This document shows, one piece after another, positions 15,756 through 23,677 of a stretch of 64,000 nucleotides of DNA. The translations under genes and the position numbers were made by a program. Where the stretch lies: NCBI GenBank assembly GCA_028691955.1, contig JAQUYH010000001.1, positions 1 through 64,000 of the forward strand. Direction: 5' to 3'. Under the pieces are notes generated by a model, which made no database searches, had not been told where the DNA came from, and saw only the letters and a list, made by a program, of their open reading frames with translations. This DNA comes from Bacilli bacterium (GTDB lineage Bacteria; Bacillota_I; Bacilli_A; RF39; UBA660). Each line of letters starts with the position of its first letter. Within the stretch, counting starts at the first letter, position 1.

Positions 15756-16367
15756 ATGCTAGAATTTAAAAAGACAGAAATAAAAAGCGAAGAAAATACA
15801 TACTATACATTTACATTTACAACATTAGAAGGATCTTTTCAAATTATATTTAGTGGTAATCTAGACTTATATTGGAGATGCTTGGACAGAATCGAATCAG
15901 ATCAAGAAAGTATTCAATATACAATAACAAAAGAAAATTATCCTATATATTTATTATTTGAAGAATTATATGAAAGAGTAAGAGACTATAATATATTTAA
16001 TAGTAAAAAATTAAATGAAAATCTTAAAAAAAGAGATAAACGTAATTCACAAAGACTTTTTCAAGATGGAGTAATTGAGTATCACTGTGATGATTACGAT
16101 TATGATGAAAGCGATATGTTCAAAATAAAACCAACAGAAGAGGGTTTTGCAATTATTTTTGAAAAAGGAAATAGAGCAAAAGAATATAAAAGGTCATGCG
16201 CTATAAGAATACGTAATAGTGGCAGTAGATATAATAACTTTAATATTATATTTATGGAAGTGTATAAAAAATTAAAAGAGTACTTTAAAGAAGACCATCA
16301 AATAACCATAGATGAAATAATGTGGCAAAAAAGGTATGGTACACGAAACAGTAAATTTCCAAAATAA
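15756..16367 (+). CDS. Hypothetical protein
   Basis: A 203-residue soluble protein of no family I recognise. N-terminal half is beta-rich (YYTFTFTTLEGSFQIIFSG), a helical segment with FEELYERVRDYNIF follows, then a charged stretch and an acidic patch (HCDDYDYDES near 110-120), and a C-terminal region with IRIRNSGSRYNNFNIIF and a helix MEVYKKLKEYF. GGGGG precedes the ATG, 18 bases after the YgjV-GNAT stop, so it is probably co-transcribed with it. Confidence 0.6.
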   Translation: MLEFKKTEIKSEENTYYTFTFTTLEGSFQIIFSGNLDLYWRCLDRIESDQESIQYTITKENYPIYLLFEELYERVRDYNIFNSKKLNENLKKRDKRNSQRLFQDGVIEYHCDDYDYDESDMFKIKPTEEGFAIIFEKGNRAKEYKRSCAIRIRNSGSRYNNFNIIFMEVYKKLKEYFKEDHQITIDEIMWQKRYGTRNSKFPK

Positions 16368-16406
16368 AATTAATATGCTATAATAAATTTGAAAGTAGGA
16401 GGATTT

Positions 16407-17114
16407 ATGAATAAGAAAAACATAACCAAATTAGTTATAGGAATTGTTTTACTATTAATATTATTTGTAGTAGGTTACATACTTTTAACACCCAAAGGAG
16501 ATAATAATACCAACCAAGTAACAGAAAATGATAACGAAAGAGTTGTTTCAAAAGAATTTAATTTTGCAATTGATAGTATGAGGTATCTTCAAATAGTATC
16601 AGATATTGTTTTATCAGAACCTTTAAAAACAACTGAACAAATGGATATAAATATTAAAGCATATGATAAAAACAATACTTTGCTTCACCAATATACAGCA
16701 AGTACAAAATACTATAATATTGATGATGAGACAGAAATACACATGGCATATGACGATAATATAAATACAGACCTTACAAACGTAGATCACTTAGTAACAG
16801 AAATAAGTATAAATAATAAAACAGTTGAATCAAAATACGATTATGAATTTGTTGTGAATAATAATCCAGAAGTAGTATATACAGTCGCACTATATAGAGT
16901 TGATATGGGCTTAGATGATTTCTTTTACGATAACAGTGGCATAGCTACCGTTTTATACGAAGATGGTGAAATGCTTATAGAAAGAATATCCTATTTAGAC
17001 TCCATCAATTTTATTGGTGTAGCATATACTAATGACTTCAGCACCAATACTAATGGCTCAGCGCTAAAAACAATATCAGTTTATCCAATAGGCAGTACTT
17101 TAGAGATGAACTAA
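16407..17114 (+). CDS. Membrane-anchored extracellular protein, unknown
   Basis: About 235 residues. One N-terminal hydrophobic segment (residues 7-26, KLVIGIVLLLILFVVGYILL) would anchor it; there is no lipobox Cys. The remainder is polar, acidic and beta-strand-rich (Thr/Asp/Asn), consistent with an exported domain. ATG 16407 is chosen because TAGGAGG lies just before it; an earlier in-frame TTG at 16389 lies inside the promoter-proximal leader. An extended -10 (TGCTATAAT) ends at 16385. It precedes the alpha/beta hydrolase gene by ten bases and is probably in one operon with it. Confidence 0.65.
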   Translation: MNKKNITKLVIGIVLLLILFVVGYILLTPKGDNNTNQVTENDNERVVSKEFNFAIDSMRYLQIVSDIVLSEPLKTTEQMDINIKAYDKNNTLLHQYTASTKYYNIDDETEIHMAYDDNINTDLTNVDHLVTEISINNKTVESKYDYEFVVNNNPEVVYTVALYRVDMGLDDFFYDNSGIATVLYEDGEMLIERISYLDSINFIGVAYTNDFSTNTNGSALKTISVYPIGSTLEMN

Positions 17115-17124
17115 AGGAGGAAAC

Positions 17125-18000
17125 ATGAAACAAAAGTTAATAAAATTAATAACAAGCGATAATATTGAATTAGCTGGCATATTATATGAACCGGAAGAAA
17201 AAACAAATACTATTATTATTCATGTGCACGGTTTAGCAGGAAATTTTTATGAAAATAGTTTCATAGATTATCAAGCTAAGGCGTACACAGAAGCCGGAAT
17301 ATCCTATTTAGTAATGAATAATAGAGGGAATGGTTACTTTACAGATTTAATAAAAAAAGAAAATAATCAAGTAACATATGTAGAAGGTGGCGCAGCCTTT
17401 GAAACAATGAATGGTTCGATAAAAGACATCGATACATCAGTTAACTACACAGAGTCTTTAGGCTACACGGACATCATATTGCAAGGCCACAGTTTTGGAT
17501 GCAACAAAGTAGCTTACTACTATGGTAACAAACCAAATAAAAAGATAAGTAAAATTATTTTATTAGCTCCTTGTGATATGGTAGGACTTAGAATAAAAGA
17601 ATTGGGAAAAGAATACAGCGAATATGTAGTAAAAGCCAAAGAATTAATTAGCATAGAACAAGATAAAGCACTACTAAACTACCCTGACTTTCCGCCATTT
17701 GACGTATCTGCTAAAACATTCATAGATATTTATACATGGGATTGTCCTAATGATATATTTAGATATAGAGATTTAGAATTTATTAGTCCCATTTTAAGCA
17801 ATATCAAAATACCTGTTTTAATTCAAATAGGTAATAATGATGAATACTCATTAAGTACTGATAAAAATATAATAACTAGATATTTAGAAAAAAATATAGA
17901 AAATAGCCGTATTATTTACATTAAAGATACAAACCATGGATATATAGGGAAAGAACAAGAAATGAGTGAGAACTGTGTATCTTATATCAAAAATAACTAA
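17125..18000 (+). CDS. Alpha/beta hydrolase
   Basis: A 291-residue serine hydrolase. It shows an oxyanion region HVHGLAGNFYEN (about 32-43), nucleophile elbow GHSFG (about 119-123), an acid in GNNDEYS (about 236) and a catalytic His in DTNHGY (near 271). It resembles esterase/DUF1749-type hydrolases acting on small esters. Substrate is not evident. AAAGGAGG precedes ATG 17125. It is the last gene before an intrinsic terminator and follows the membrane-anchored protein gene closely. Confidence 0.85.
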   Translation: MKQKLIKLITSDNIELAGILYEPEEKTNTIIIHVHGLAGNFYENSFIDYQAKAYTEAGISYLVMNNRGNGYFTDLIKKENNQVTYVEGGAAFETMNGSIKDIDTSVNYTESLGYTDIILQGHSFGCNKVAYYYGNKPNKKISKIILLAPCDMVGLRIKELGKEYSEYVVKAKELISIEQDKALLNYPDFPPFDVSAKTFIDIYTWDCPNDIFRYRDLEFISPILSNIKIPVLIQIGNNDEYSLSTDKNIITRYLEKNIENSRIIYIKDTNHGYIGKEQEMSENCVSYIKNN

Positions 18001-18026
18001 AAGATTTACAATAAATCTTTTTTTTA
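17999..18026 (+). terminator. Intrinsic terminator
   Basis: AAAAGATTT pairs with AAATCTTTT, loop ACAAT, long T-run; ends the hydrolase transcript. Confidence 0.85.
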
Positions 18027-18061
18027 TACAATTTAATGTTATAATAAAATAGTGATGATAA

Positions 18062-18460
18062 ATGAAAGTATTAACACTCTTTGAACCTTATGCAACTTTA
18101 ATAAAAGAAAAAACAAAATATATAGAAACAAGAAGTTGGAAAACATTTTACCGTGGTGAACTTTATATTCATGTTAGTAAAAAGCATTTGTCAAAAATTG
18201 AAGAAGAAAGATATAAAGAAATTTTAAAACTAATAAAAGACAAAAATTTTAAATATGGTTATATTATAGCAAAGTGTAACTTAGTAGATTGTGTAATTAT
18301 GGATGATGAATTTTTAAAAAAAATCAAAAATAGTAATCAAGAAAAATTTGGCATATATGCAAAAGGAAGATATGCATGGATTTTAGAAAATATTGAGCCA
18401 CTAGATAAAACAATAGAAGTAAAAGGGAAGTTAGGGATATGGAATTATGAGAGTATTTGA
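18062..18460 (+). CDS. ASCH-domain protein
   Basis: A 132-residue protein that is a single ASCH domain: LTLFEPYATLIKEKTKYIETRSW at the start (only the pattern F.P.A.LI..G.K..E.RSW matters), YRGELYIHVSK, a central helix, then WILENIEPL and a final GKLGIWNY. ASCH domains share the PUA-like fold and bind RNA or act on modified nucleosides (N4-acetylcytidine amidohydrolase YqfB is one). Which role applies here is not visible. The promoter is GTTATAAT a few bases upstream. It overlaps the next gene by 14 bases. Confidence 0.85.
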   Translation: MKVLTLFEPYATLIKEKTKYIETRSWKTFYRGELYIHVSKKHLSKIEEERYKEILKLIKDKNFKYGYIIAKCNLVDCVIMDDEFLKKIKNSNQEKFGIYAKGRYAWILENIEPLDKTIEVKGKLGIWNYESI

Positions 18461-18752
18461 TAAAACAGTTATTTTTGGAGCTATAATAATTTTATTAATA
18501 ATTTTAGTTACAGATGGAATGTATATAAATAAATATCTTTTTTCAAATCGATTAGTATGCACTTCAGCAGCTGGAGACATTACCATATATTATAATGAAA
18601 ATGAGATAATTTACTATACATCAACTGGTGTCATAACATACAACATAGAAAGCCAAAATAGCTATGCTAAAAAAATAGGTATTACGGCATATATAGATAA
18701 TTTTGAAACATGGTATCAAGATACCATGAATGGAACATGTAAAAGAAAATAG
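18447..18752 (+). CDS. Small membrane-anchored hypothetical protein
   Basis: 101 residues: one N-terminal hydrophobic segment (about 8-24, VIFGAIIILLIILVTDG) and a polar extracellular-type domain with two Cys (about 38 and 98, C-terminal NGTCKRK) that could form a disulfide. Not recognised. It overlaps the ASCH gene by 14 bases and the ribosome site of the YgjV gene lies in its last codons, so the three genes form one operon. Confidence 0.6.
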   Translation: MRVFDKTVIFGAIIILLIILVTDGMYINKYLFSNRLVCTSAAGDITIYYNENEIIYYTSTGVITYNIESQNSYAKKIGITAYIDNFETWYQDTMNGTCKRK

Positions 18753-18759
18753 GTGGATT

Positions 18760-19254
18760 ATGAATATAGCAGCAGAAGTTCTAGGTGTTTTTGGAACTAT
18801 CAGTAATATAACAGCTTTTAAATCAAAGAAGAAGTCACAAATATTAATAGCTTTATTCTTAACAAACATTATATTTGGAATTAGTTTATTCATACTAAAA
18901 AGTTACAGTGGTTCAATAATTAGTTTCATTTTATCTGTTCAAACAATAATTAGCTATCAATATGAAGATAAGACACCCCCATATATACTAATAATTATAT
19001 TTATTGTTTTACCACTCATAGTATCAATTATTTTTTATAACAGCTATATTGATATAGTGCCTATTGTTTGTTCATTAATCTACACTTTAAGCATAATGCA
19101 AAATAAAAGGGTAAACATTTTAAAAACAATGCTTTTATATATAATATGTTGGGCTATTTATAACTTTTCGGTTGGTTTTTACTCAGCTTTTGTAAACAAT
19201 ATAATAATACTAATATTTAATATAAATGAAATAATAAAACTAAAAGATAATTAA
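18760..19254 (+). CDS. YgjV-family inner-membrane protein
   Basis: A 165-residue multi-pass protein of the YgjV family (PF10688): AAEVLGVFGTISNITAF opening, a SGSIISFILSVQT helix, then IVPIVCSLIYTLSIMQN and WAIYNFSVGFYSAF, with five or six TM helices. It is a paralogue of the N-terminal half of the fusion protein at 14443-15738, which carries the same motifs in the same order. ATG 18760 follows AGGTGG; an earlier ATG at 18730 lacks a site. Function of the family is unknown. Ends at an intrinsic terminator. Confidence 0.8.
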   Translation: MNIAAEVLGVFGTISNITAFKSKKKSQILIALFLTNIIFGISLFILKSYSGSIISFILSVQTIISYQYEDKTPPYILIIIFIVLPLIVSIIFYNSYIDIVPIVCSLIYTLSIMQNKRVNILKTMLLYIICWAIYNFSVGFYSAFVNNIIILIFNINEIIKLKDN

Positions 19255-19268
19255 ATTATCTTTTTTTT
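19242..19268 (+). terminator. Intrinsic terminator
   Basis: AAAAGATAA pairs with TTATCTTTT followed by T residues; overlaps the stop of the YgjV gene. Confidence 0.85.
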
Positions 19269-19344
19269 GTACACAGAATGTATAGTCAAAAATGAAATGA
19301 TAAAAAATTATAAAATTATGTTAAAATAATAATAGGTGATATTT

Positions 19345-20409
19345 ATGATTGGGAAAACAGAAAAACAAAAAAAATTAGTATTAATAATATTAGGAGCATT
19401 AGTATTAATCTTTCTAGGTGCTGGCATATATACACTAACAAAACAAAATAAAACAGATGAAACCTCTGGAGAACAAGAAGTAACAAATGATGATGAAGAA
19501 GAACAAACAGAAGAGGATAATACAATAAAAATAGTTGATTTAAATTCAAATAGTAGACCAATTGCTGTTATGATAAATAACCATAACGAAGCAAGACCAT
19601 ACCAGTCTGGTATAATGGATGCTTATCTAGTATATGAAATGCAAGTAGAAGCAGGCATAACTAGATTAATGGCAGTATTTAAAGATAAAGATACAACAAG
19701 AATAGGATCAGTAAGAAGTGCTAGACATACATATCTAGATTATGTTATGGAAAACGATGCTATATACGTTCATTATGGCTGGAGCTATGTAGCAGAAGCA
19801 CAAGTTCCTCAACTAGGAATAAACAACATAAATGGATTATATGATAACTACTTTTGGAGAGATTCAAGTCTACCTGTAGCTTATGAGCATACAGCATTTA
19901 CCAGCATGGCTAAAATAAAAGAAGCCATAGCTAATAAAGGATATAGAAATACAACAGAAAAAGATACTTTACTTAATTATGTGGCAAGTGAAGTAGACCT
20001 ATCAGCTAACGAAAAAGGGGTTGCTGCAAACACTGTTACCCTAACGTTCTCAAGCGCAACACAAACAATGTTTAAGTATGATTCAACTAATCAAAACTAT
20101 CAAAGATATGTTAATGGAAAAATTACCTATGATTATTTATACAATAAAGTTGTAACATTTAAAAACATTATAGCAATTAAAGTAAATAATTGGACGATGA
20201 GTAATACAACTCTTCAAGACTTTGATAACCTTGGAGAAGGGGATGGATACTATATAACAGATGGATACTCAACACCTATAAAATGGTACAAAGAAAGTAG
20301 ATCATCACAAACAGTTTATAAAGATCTATCTGGCAACGAAATAGAAGTAAATGATGGAAATACATATATTGGTATTATCCCATTAAGTAACAGTTTTGCA
20401 ATAAATTAA
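19345..20409 (+). CDS. DUF3048 domain protein (YerB-like), membrane-anchored
   Basis: About 354 residues. A single N-terminal TM segment (about 9-27) is followed by a Thr/Glu-rich linker and the DUF3048 domain: RPIAVMINNHNEARPQSG-type opening (about 70), VYEMQVEAGITRLMAVF, IGSVRSARHTYLDY, and the C-terminal DUF3048_C part with WYKESRSSQTVY and ending PLSNSF. B. subtilis YerB is the reference member; it is a putative lipoprotein of unknown function. Here there is no lipobox Cys. ATG 19345 follows AGGTGAT; a TG-extended -10 (TTAAAAT) lies upstream. It is monocistronic with its own terminator. Confidence 0.88.
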   Translation: MIGKTEKQKKLVLIILGALVLIFLGAGIYTLTKQNKTDETSGEQEVTNDDEEEQTEEDNTIKIVDLNSNSRPIAVMINNHNEARPYQSGIMDAYLVYEMQVEAGITRLMAVFKDKDTTRIGSVRSARHTYLDYVMENDAIYVHYGWSYVAEAQVPQLGINNINGLYDNYFWRDSSLPVAYEHTAFTSMAKIKEAIANKGYRNTTEKDTLLNYVASEVDLSANEKGVAANTVTLTFSSATQTMFKYDSTNQNYQRYVNGKITYDYLYNKVVTFKNIIAIKVNNWTMSNTTLQDFDNLGEGDGYYITDGYSTPIKWYKESRSSQTVYKDLSGNEIEVNDGNTYIGIIPLSNSFAIN

Positions 20410-20431
20410 AGAAAATATTAAAAAAGTATAG

Positions 20432-20479
20432 AATAATTTCCAAAAGTATGATATAAATATTACTGGAAATTATTTTTTT
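20432..20479 (+). terminator. Intrinsic terminator
   Basis: AATAATTTCCA pairs with TGGAAATTATT over a 21-base loop, then a T-run; ends the DUF3048 gene. Confidence 0.75.
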
Positions 20480-20523
20480 AATGTTTAAATTAGTAAAAAA
20501 CGGCAAAAAACTTAAAAAAAGTA

Positions 20524-20552
20524 TTGTCAAAAAAATAAAAATAATATATACT
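20524..20552 (+). promoter_or_regulatory. Promoter of the tRNA-Ile/Asn/Glu cluster
   Basis: TTGTCA at 20524-20529, a 17-base spacer, and TATACT at 20547-20552, 24 bases before tRNA-Ile. This is a full -35/-10 housekeeping promoter. Confidence 0.8.
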
Positions 20553-20575
20553 AATATAGTCATTAAGGAATAAAT

Positions 20576-20652
<77 letters not shown>

Positions 20653-20665
20653 TTTATAATGATTT

Positions 20666-20742
20666 GCCTCAATAGCTCAGTCGGTTAGAGCACTTGACTG
20701 TTAATCAAGGGGTCGTAGGTTCGAGTCCTACTTGGGGCGCCA
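20666..20742 (+). tRNA. tRNA-Asn(GTT)
   Basis: Complete 77-base cloverleaf: acceptor GCCTCAA/TTGGGGC, D-arm AGCTCAGTCGGTTAGAGC, anticodon loop CTGTTAA with GTT, T-arm GTAGGTTCGAGTCCTAC, discriminator G and encoded CCA. Confidence 0.97.
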
Positions 20743-20750
20743 TTTTTTTT

Positions 20751-20827
20751 GGCCAGTTGGTGAAGTGGCTTAACACACTGCCCTTTCACGGCAGCATTCA
20801 TGGGTCCGAATCCCATACTGGTCACCA
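20751..20827 (+). tRNA. tRNA-Glu(TTC)
   Basis: Complete 77-base cloverleaf: acceptor GGCCAGT/ACTGGTC, anticodon stem CTGCC/GGCAG with loop CTTTCAC (TTC), T-arm with GGTCCGAATCC and encoded CCA. Last of the cluster. Confidence 0.97.
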
Positions 20828-20837
20828 GATATAAAAC

Positions 20838-20862
20838 AAAACCACTATTAAGTGGTTTTTTA
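20838..20862 (+). terminator. Intrinsic terminator of the tRNA cluster
   Basis: AAAACCACT pairs with AGTGGTTTT around ATTA, followed by T residues, ten bases after tRNA-Glu. Confidence 0.9.
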
Positions 20863-20931
20863 ATTTTCAAAATTACTATAAATCTGTACTTTTTATATAA
20901 AATTATGTTAAAATGTTAAATAGGTGATAAC

Positions 20932-21456
20932 ATGGAAAAATACGTGCCAGATATATATCAAAAAAGCATATACACTATAGATTATGATAAATTGTTGAAT
21001 AGAGGAATTAAGTGCTTGTTATTTGACTTAGATAACACAATAGTTCCTGTTAATATAAAAGTACCCAATAAAAAAGTAAGAGACTTATTTTTCAATTTAA
21101 AAGAAAAAGGATTTACAGTAATAATATTTTCAAACGCACCCAAAATAAGACTTAAGCCTTTTAAAGAAGAACTAGAAGTTGATTGTTGTGCTCATGCTAG
21201 AAAGCCTAGAAAGAAGAAATTTTTAAAGGTAATAAATGAATATAACTTTTCAGTAGATGAAATAGCCATTATAGGTGATCAACTATTTAGTGACATATTG
21301 GGTGGAAATAGAATAGGTATAACAACCATTTTAATTAACCCAATAAGTAAATATGATGATATATTTACAAGATTAGTAAAAAGAAAAATGGAAGTAAGCA
21401 TGTTTAAAAAATTAAGAGATGCCGGCTTATTTACAAAGGGGAAATATTATGACTAA
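20932..21456 (+). CDS. yqeG: YqeG family HAD-IIIA phosphatase
   Basis: A 174-residue HAD-superfamily protein. Motif I is DLDNTIVP (about 33-40), motif II the Ser/Asn in IFSNAP, motif III Lys in ARKPRKKKF, and motif IV GDQLFSDILGG (about 118-128), matching YqeG. Its substrate is not firmly known; in Bacillota it is always beside yqeH. TG-extended -10 and AGGTGAT precede the ATG. The yqeH start lies eight bases before its stop, so the pair is coupled. Confidence 0.92.
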   Translation: MEKYVPDIYQKSIYTIDYDKLLNRGIKCLLFDLDNTIVPVNIKVPNKKVRDLFFNLKEKGFTVIIFSNAPKIRLKPFKEELEVDCCAHARKPRKKKFLKVINEYNFSVDEIAIIGDQLFSDILGGNRIGITTILINPISKYDDIFTRLVKRKMEVSMFKKLRDAGLFTKGKYYD

Positions 21457-22426
21457 GTGTAATGGTTGTGGAAGTGTACTACAAGATATTGATGAAAACA
21501 AAGTAGGATATACAAAAGATTTAAAGAACAATTTATGTCAAAGATGCTTTAGAATTGCAAATTATAATGATTATAAAATTGTACCTAAAAACAATGAAGA
21601 ATTTATCAAAATATTAGAAAATATCAATAAAACAAAATCTTTAGTCTTATTAGTAGTAGATTTATTAAACATTAGTAAAACACTAGATTTAATAAATAAA
21701 CATATATCAAATGATATTATCTTAGTACTCTCTAAAAGAGATTTACTACCTAAAGACATTAATGAAGAAAAATTCTTGAATTATCTAAATATTAAATGCA
21801 TTGACAAAATAATAGTAAGTAGCAAAACAAACTATAATATGGATAAGTTAATGGAAATGATTGAAAAATATCAGACAAATAAAGGTGTTTATGTTGTCGG
21901 AATAACAAATGCTGGGAAATCATCACTAATAAACAAAATAATTTATAATTATTCAACTTTAAATAGATTTATAACAACTAGCAACTTACCTTCGACAACT
22001 CTCGATACAATAGATATTGAAATAAATGATAAACTAACATTGATAGATACTCCTGGTATAATTGATGATGGGAATATAATAAATTTTATAAAGCCAGAAA
22101 TGATTAAAGAAATTATTCCAAGAAGTAAAATCAAACCAATTACATACCAAGCTAAGAGCCTTCAAAGTATTATAATAGAAGATATGCTAAGAATAGATAC
22201 ATTTAACACGAATATAACTCTTTTTATGTCTAACAGCTTAAAAATAGAAAGAAAATATAAGAATACAGATAAATTAAAAGAACTAAAAAAGCATATCATT
22301 GATGTTAAAGCTGGGTCAGATGTTGTAGTAACAGGATTATGTTTTATTAAAGTAGCTATTTCAACAAAAATGGTCATATATGCTAAAGACGGGATAGATA
22401 TATATATAAGGAAAAGCCTTATTTAA
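21449..22426 (+). CDS. yqeH: Ribosome biogenesis GTPase YqeH
   Basis: A circularly permuted GTPase (325 residues) needed for 30S subunit assembly. The N-terminal treble-clef zinc site (CNGCG and CQRC) is intact; G4-type SKRDLL (about 94), G5 SSK, then the P-loop GITNAGKSS (about 150-158), G2 region TTSNLPSTTLD and G3 DTPG follow, in the permuted order G4-G5-G1-G2-G3. ATG 21449 follows AAAGGGG and overlaps yqeG. In Bacillus the operon continues with aroE and yhbY; here it ends after yqeH. Confidence 0.93.
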   Translation: MTKCNGCGSVLQDIDENKVGYTKDLKNNLCQRCFRIANYNDYKIVPKNNEEFIKILENINKTKSLVLLVVDLLNISKTLDLINKHISNDIILVLSKRDLLPKDINEEKFLNYLNIKCIDKIIVSSKTNYNMDKLMEMIEKYQTNKGVYVVGITNAGKSSLINKIIYNYSTLNRFITTSNLPSTTLDTIDIEINDKLTLIDTPGIIDDGNIINFIKPEMIKEIIPRSKIKPITYQAKSLQSIIIEDMLRIDTFNTNITLFMSNSLKIERKYKNTDKLKELKKHIIDVKAGSDVVVTGLCFIKVAISTKMVIYAKDGIDIYIRKSLI

Positions 22427-22501
22427 TAAGTATAATAGTACTAAAAATAAGCGATTAAAAAATAAAGATTATATAATTTAAAAATTAATATATATTAGTA
22501 A

Positions 22502-22528
22502 AAAAGGATTACAAGCTTAATCCTTTTA
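22502..22528 (+). terminator. Probable intrinsic terminator of yqeGH
   Basis: AAAAGGATTA pairs with TAATCCTTTT around CAAGCT; the downstream T-run is short. The 22427-22501 gap before it shows nothing else. Confidence 0.65.
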
Positions 22529-22555
22529 AAATAAAATAAAAAAACAAATAAATGT

Positions 22556-22584
22556 TTGACATCAAACCCATATTATGCTAAAAT
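22556..22584 (+). promoter_or_regulatory. Promoter of rplU-prp-rpmA
   Basis: TTGACA at 22556-22561, a 17-base spacer and TAAAAT at 22579-22584 with an extended TGC before it: one of the strongest promoters in the window. Confidence 0.85.
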
Positions 22585-22590
22585 TATTTA

Positions 22591-22678
22591 CTGTGTAGAT
22601 CTCCATCTACAACCGCACAGAAAAGGTTTAAAACAGATGTTACCTCAATGGCGAGTCTAAGAATTTAAGGAGGTATTT
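22591..22678 (+). promoter_or_regulatory. L21 ribosomal-protein leader
   Basis: The 5' UTR of rplU has the L21-leader layout: a first hairpin (GTAGAT with ATCTAC at 22594-22610), then ACCGCACAG, then GGCGAGTCTAAG before AGGAGG. In Bacillota this conserved RNA element gives feedback control of rplU-prp-rpmA. Assigned by position and motif resemblance only. Confidence 0.7.
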
Positions 22679-22981
22679 ATGAAAGCAGTTATCGAAACTG
22701 GTGGTAAACAATACTATGTTGAAGAAGGAACAGAACTTTACATTGAAAAAGTTGATGCTGAAGTAGGAAAAACATTTAAAATTGATCATGTATTAATGTT
22801 AAATGGAATTTCAGGCAAACCATATTTAAATAATGTTGAAGTTACAGCAGAAGTTTTAAAACATGGAAAAGCTAAAAAAATAAAAGTGTTTAAATATGTT
22901 CAAAAGAACAATTACCACAAGACTCAAGGTCATCGTCAACCATATACAAAAGTAGTTATCAAAAAAATAGTAGAGAAATAG
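22679..22981 (+). CDS. rplU: 50S ribosomal protein L21
   Basis: A 100-residue 23S rRNA-binding protein, normal length. It shows [17 protein letters not shown] at the N-terminus, the central VLMLNG segment and the C-terminal [16 protein letters not shown]-type L21 signature. AAGGAGG precedes the ATG. First gene of rplU-prp-rpmA, headed by the L21 leader. Confidence 0.98.
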   Translation: MKAVIETGGKQYYVEEGTELYIEKVDAEVGKTFKIDHVLMLNGISGKPYLNNVEVTAEVLKHGKAKKIKVFKYVQKNNYHKTQGHRQPYTKVVIKKIVEK

Positions 22982-22982
22982 T

Positions 22983-23285
22983 ATGACGACAATAAATGTA
23001 AAAAAAGGAAAACACATAAAAGAAATAGAAATGACCGGTCATGCAAATTTTGCAGATTTTGGTAAAGACATTGTATGTGCAGCAATAAGCAGTATAGTAA
23101 CAACAACTATTAATGCTATAATTCGAATAGATGATTCTTCAATAAAGTATACTGTCAATGATGGCTATATAAAAATAGAAATATTAAAAAATAATGAAAT
23201 TATAAATATTTTAATTGAAAATATGTTAGAAGAATTAAAAAGTATTCAAGATAAATATAAAAAAAATATAAAAATAAATATATAA
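22983..23285 (+). CDS. prp: Ribosomal-processing cysteine protease Prp
   Basis: A 100-residue cysteine protease that trims the N-terminal extension of L27 in Bacillota. The catalytic pair is visible: His20 in [12 protein letters not shown] and Cys32 in DIVCAAISS. It begins one base after the rplU stop, lies between rplU and rpmA as in Staphylococcus and Bacillus, and the following L27 carries the matching cleavage sequence, so the protease and substrate are both present. Confidence 0.95.
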   Translation: MTTINVKKGKHIKEIEMTGHANFADFGKDIVCAAISSIVTTTINAIIRIDDSSIKYTVNDGYIKIEILKNNEIINILIENMLEELKSIQDKYKKNIKINI

Positions 23286-23299
23286 AGGGAGGTGTTCTC

Positions 23300-23590
23300 A
23301 TGAGATTATTAGAATTAAATATCCAACTTTTTGCTCATAAAAAAGGTCAAGGTTCTACTAAAAATGGTCGTGATTCAAAGCCAAAAATGTTAGGAGCTAA
23401 AGCCGGTGATGGAGAAGTAGTAAGTGGTGGATCAATACTATATCGTCAAAGAGGAACAAAAATCTATCCTGGAAAGAATGCAGGAATAGGAAAAGATGAT
23501 ACAGTCTATGCAAAAATTACAGGTATTGTAAAATTTGAAAGACTCGGAAAAAACAAAAAACAAGTAAGTATTTATCCTGAAAGCAACTAA
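23300..23590 (+). CDS. rpmA: 50S ribosomal protein L27 with Prp-cleaved extension
   Basis: A 96-residue L27. The N-terminal extension [12 protein letters not shown] is followed by [14 protein letters not shown], the true mature start; cleavage after Ala12 by Prp is the known pattern in Bacillota, exposing the tail that reaches the peptidyl-transferase centre. [15 protein letters not shown] and [10 protein letters not shown] are L27 signatures. GGGAGGTG precedes the ATG and an intrinsic terminator follows the stop. Confidence 0.98.
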   Translation: MRLLELNIQLFAHKKGQGSTKNGRDSKPKMLGAKAGDGEVVSGGSILYRQRGTKIYPGKNAGIGKDDTVYAKITGIVKFERLGKNKKQVSIYPESN

Positions 23591-23605
23591 AATTAGTTGC
23601 TTTTT
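23582..23605 (+). terminator. Intrinsic terminator of rplU-prp-rpmA
   Basis: AGCAACTAA pairs with TTAGTTGCT around AA, followed by a T-run; overlaps the rpmA stop. Confidence 0.9.
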
Positions 23606-23677
23606 ATTTTGAAAAAAAATTTGTGTATATATTAAATTTATGATATATTATTATTGTAGTAAAGTAAGGAGACAATT

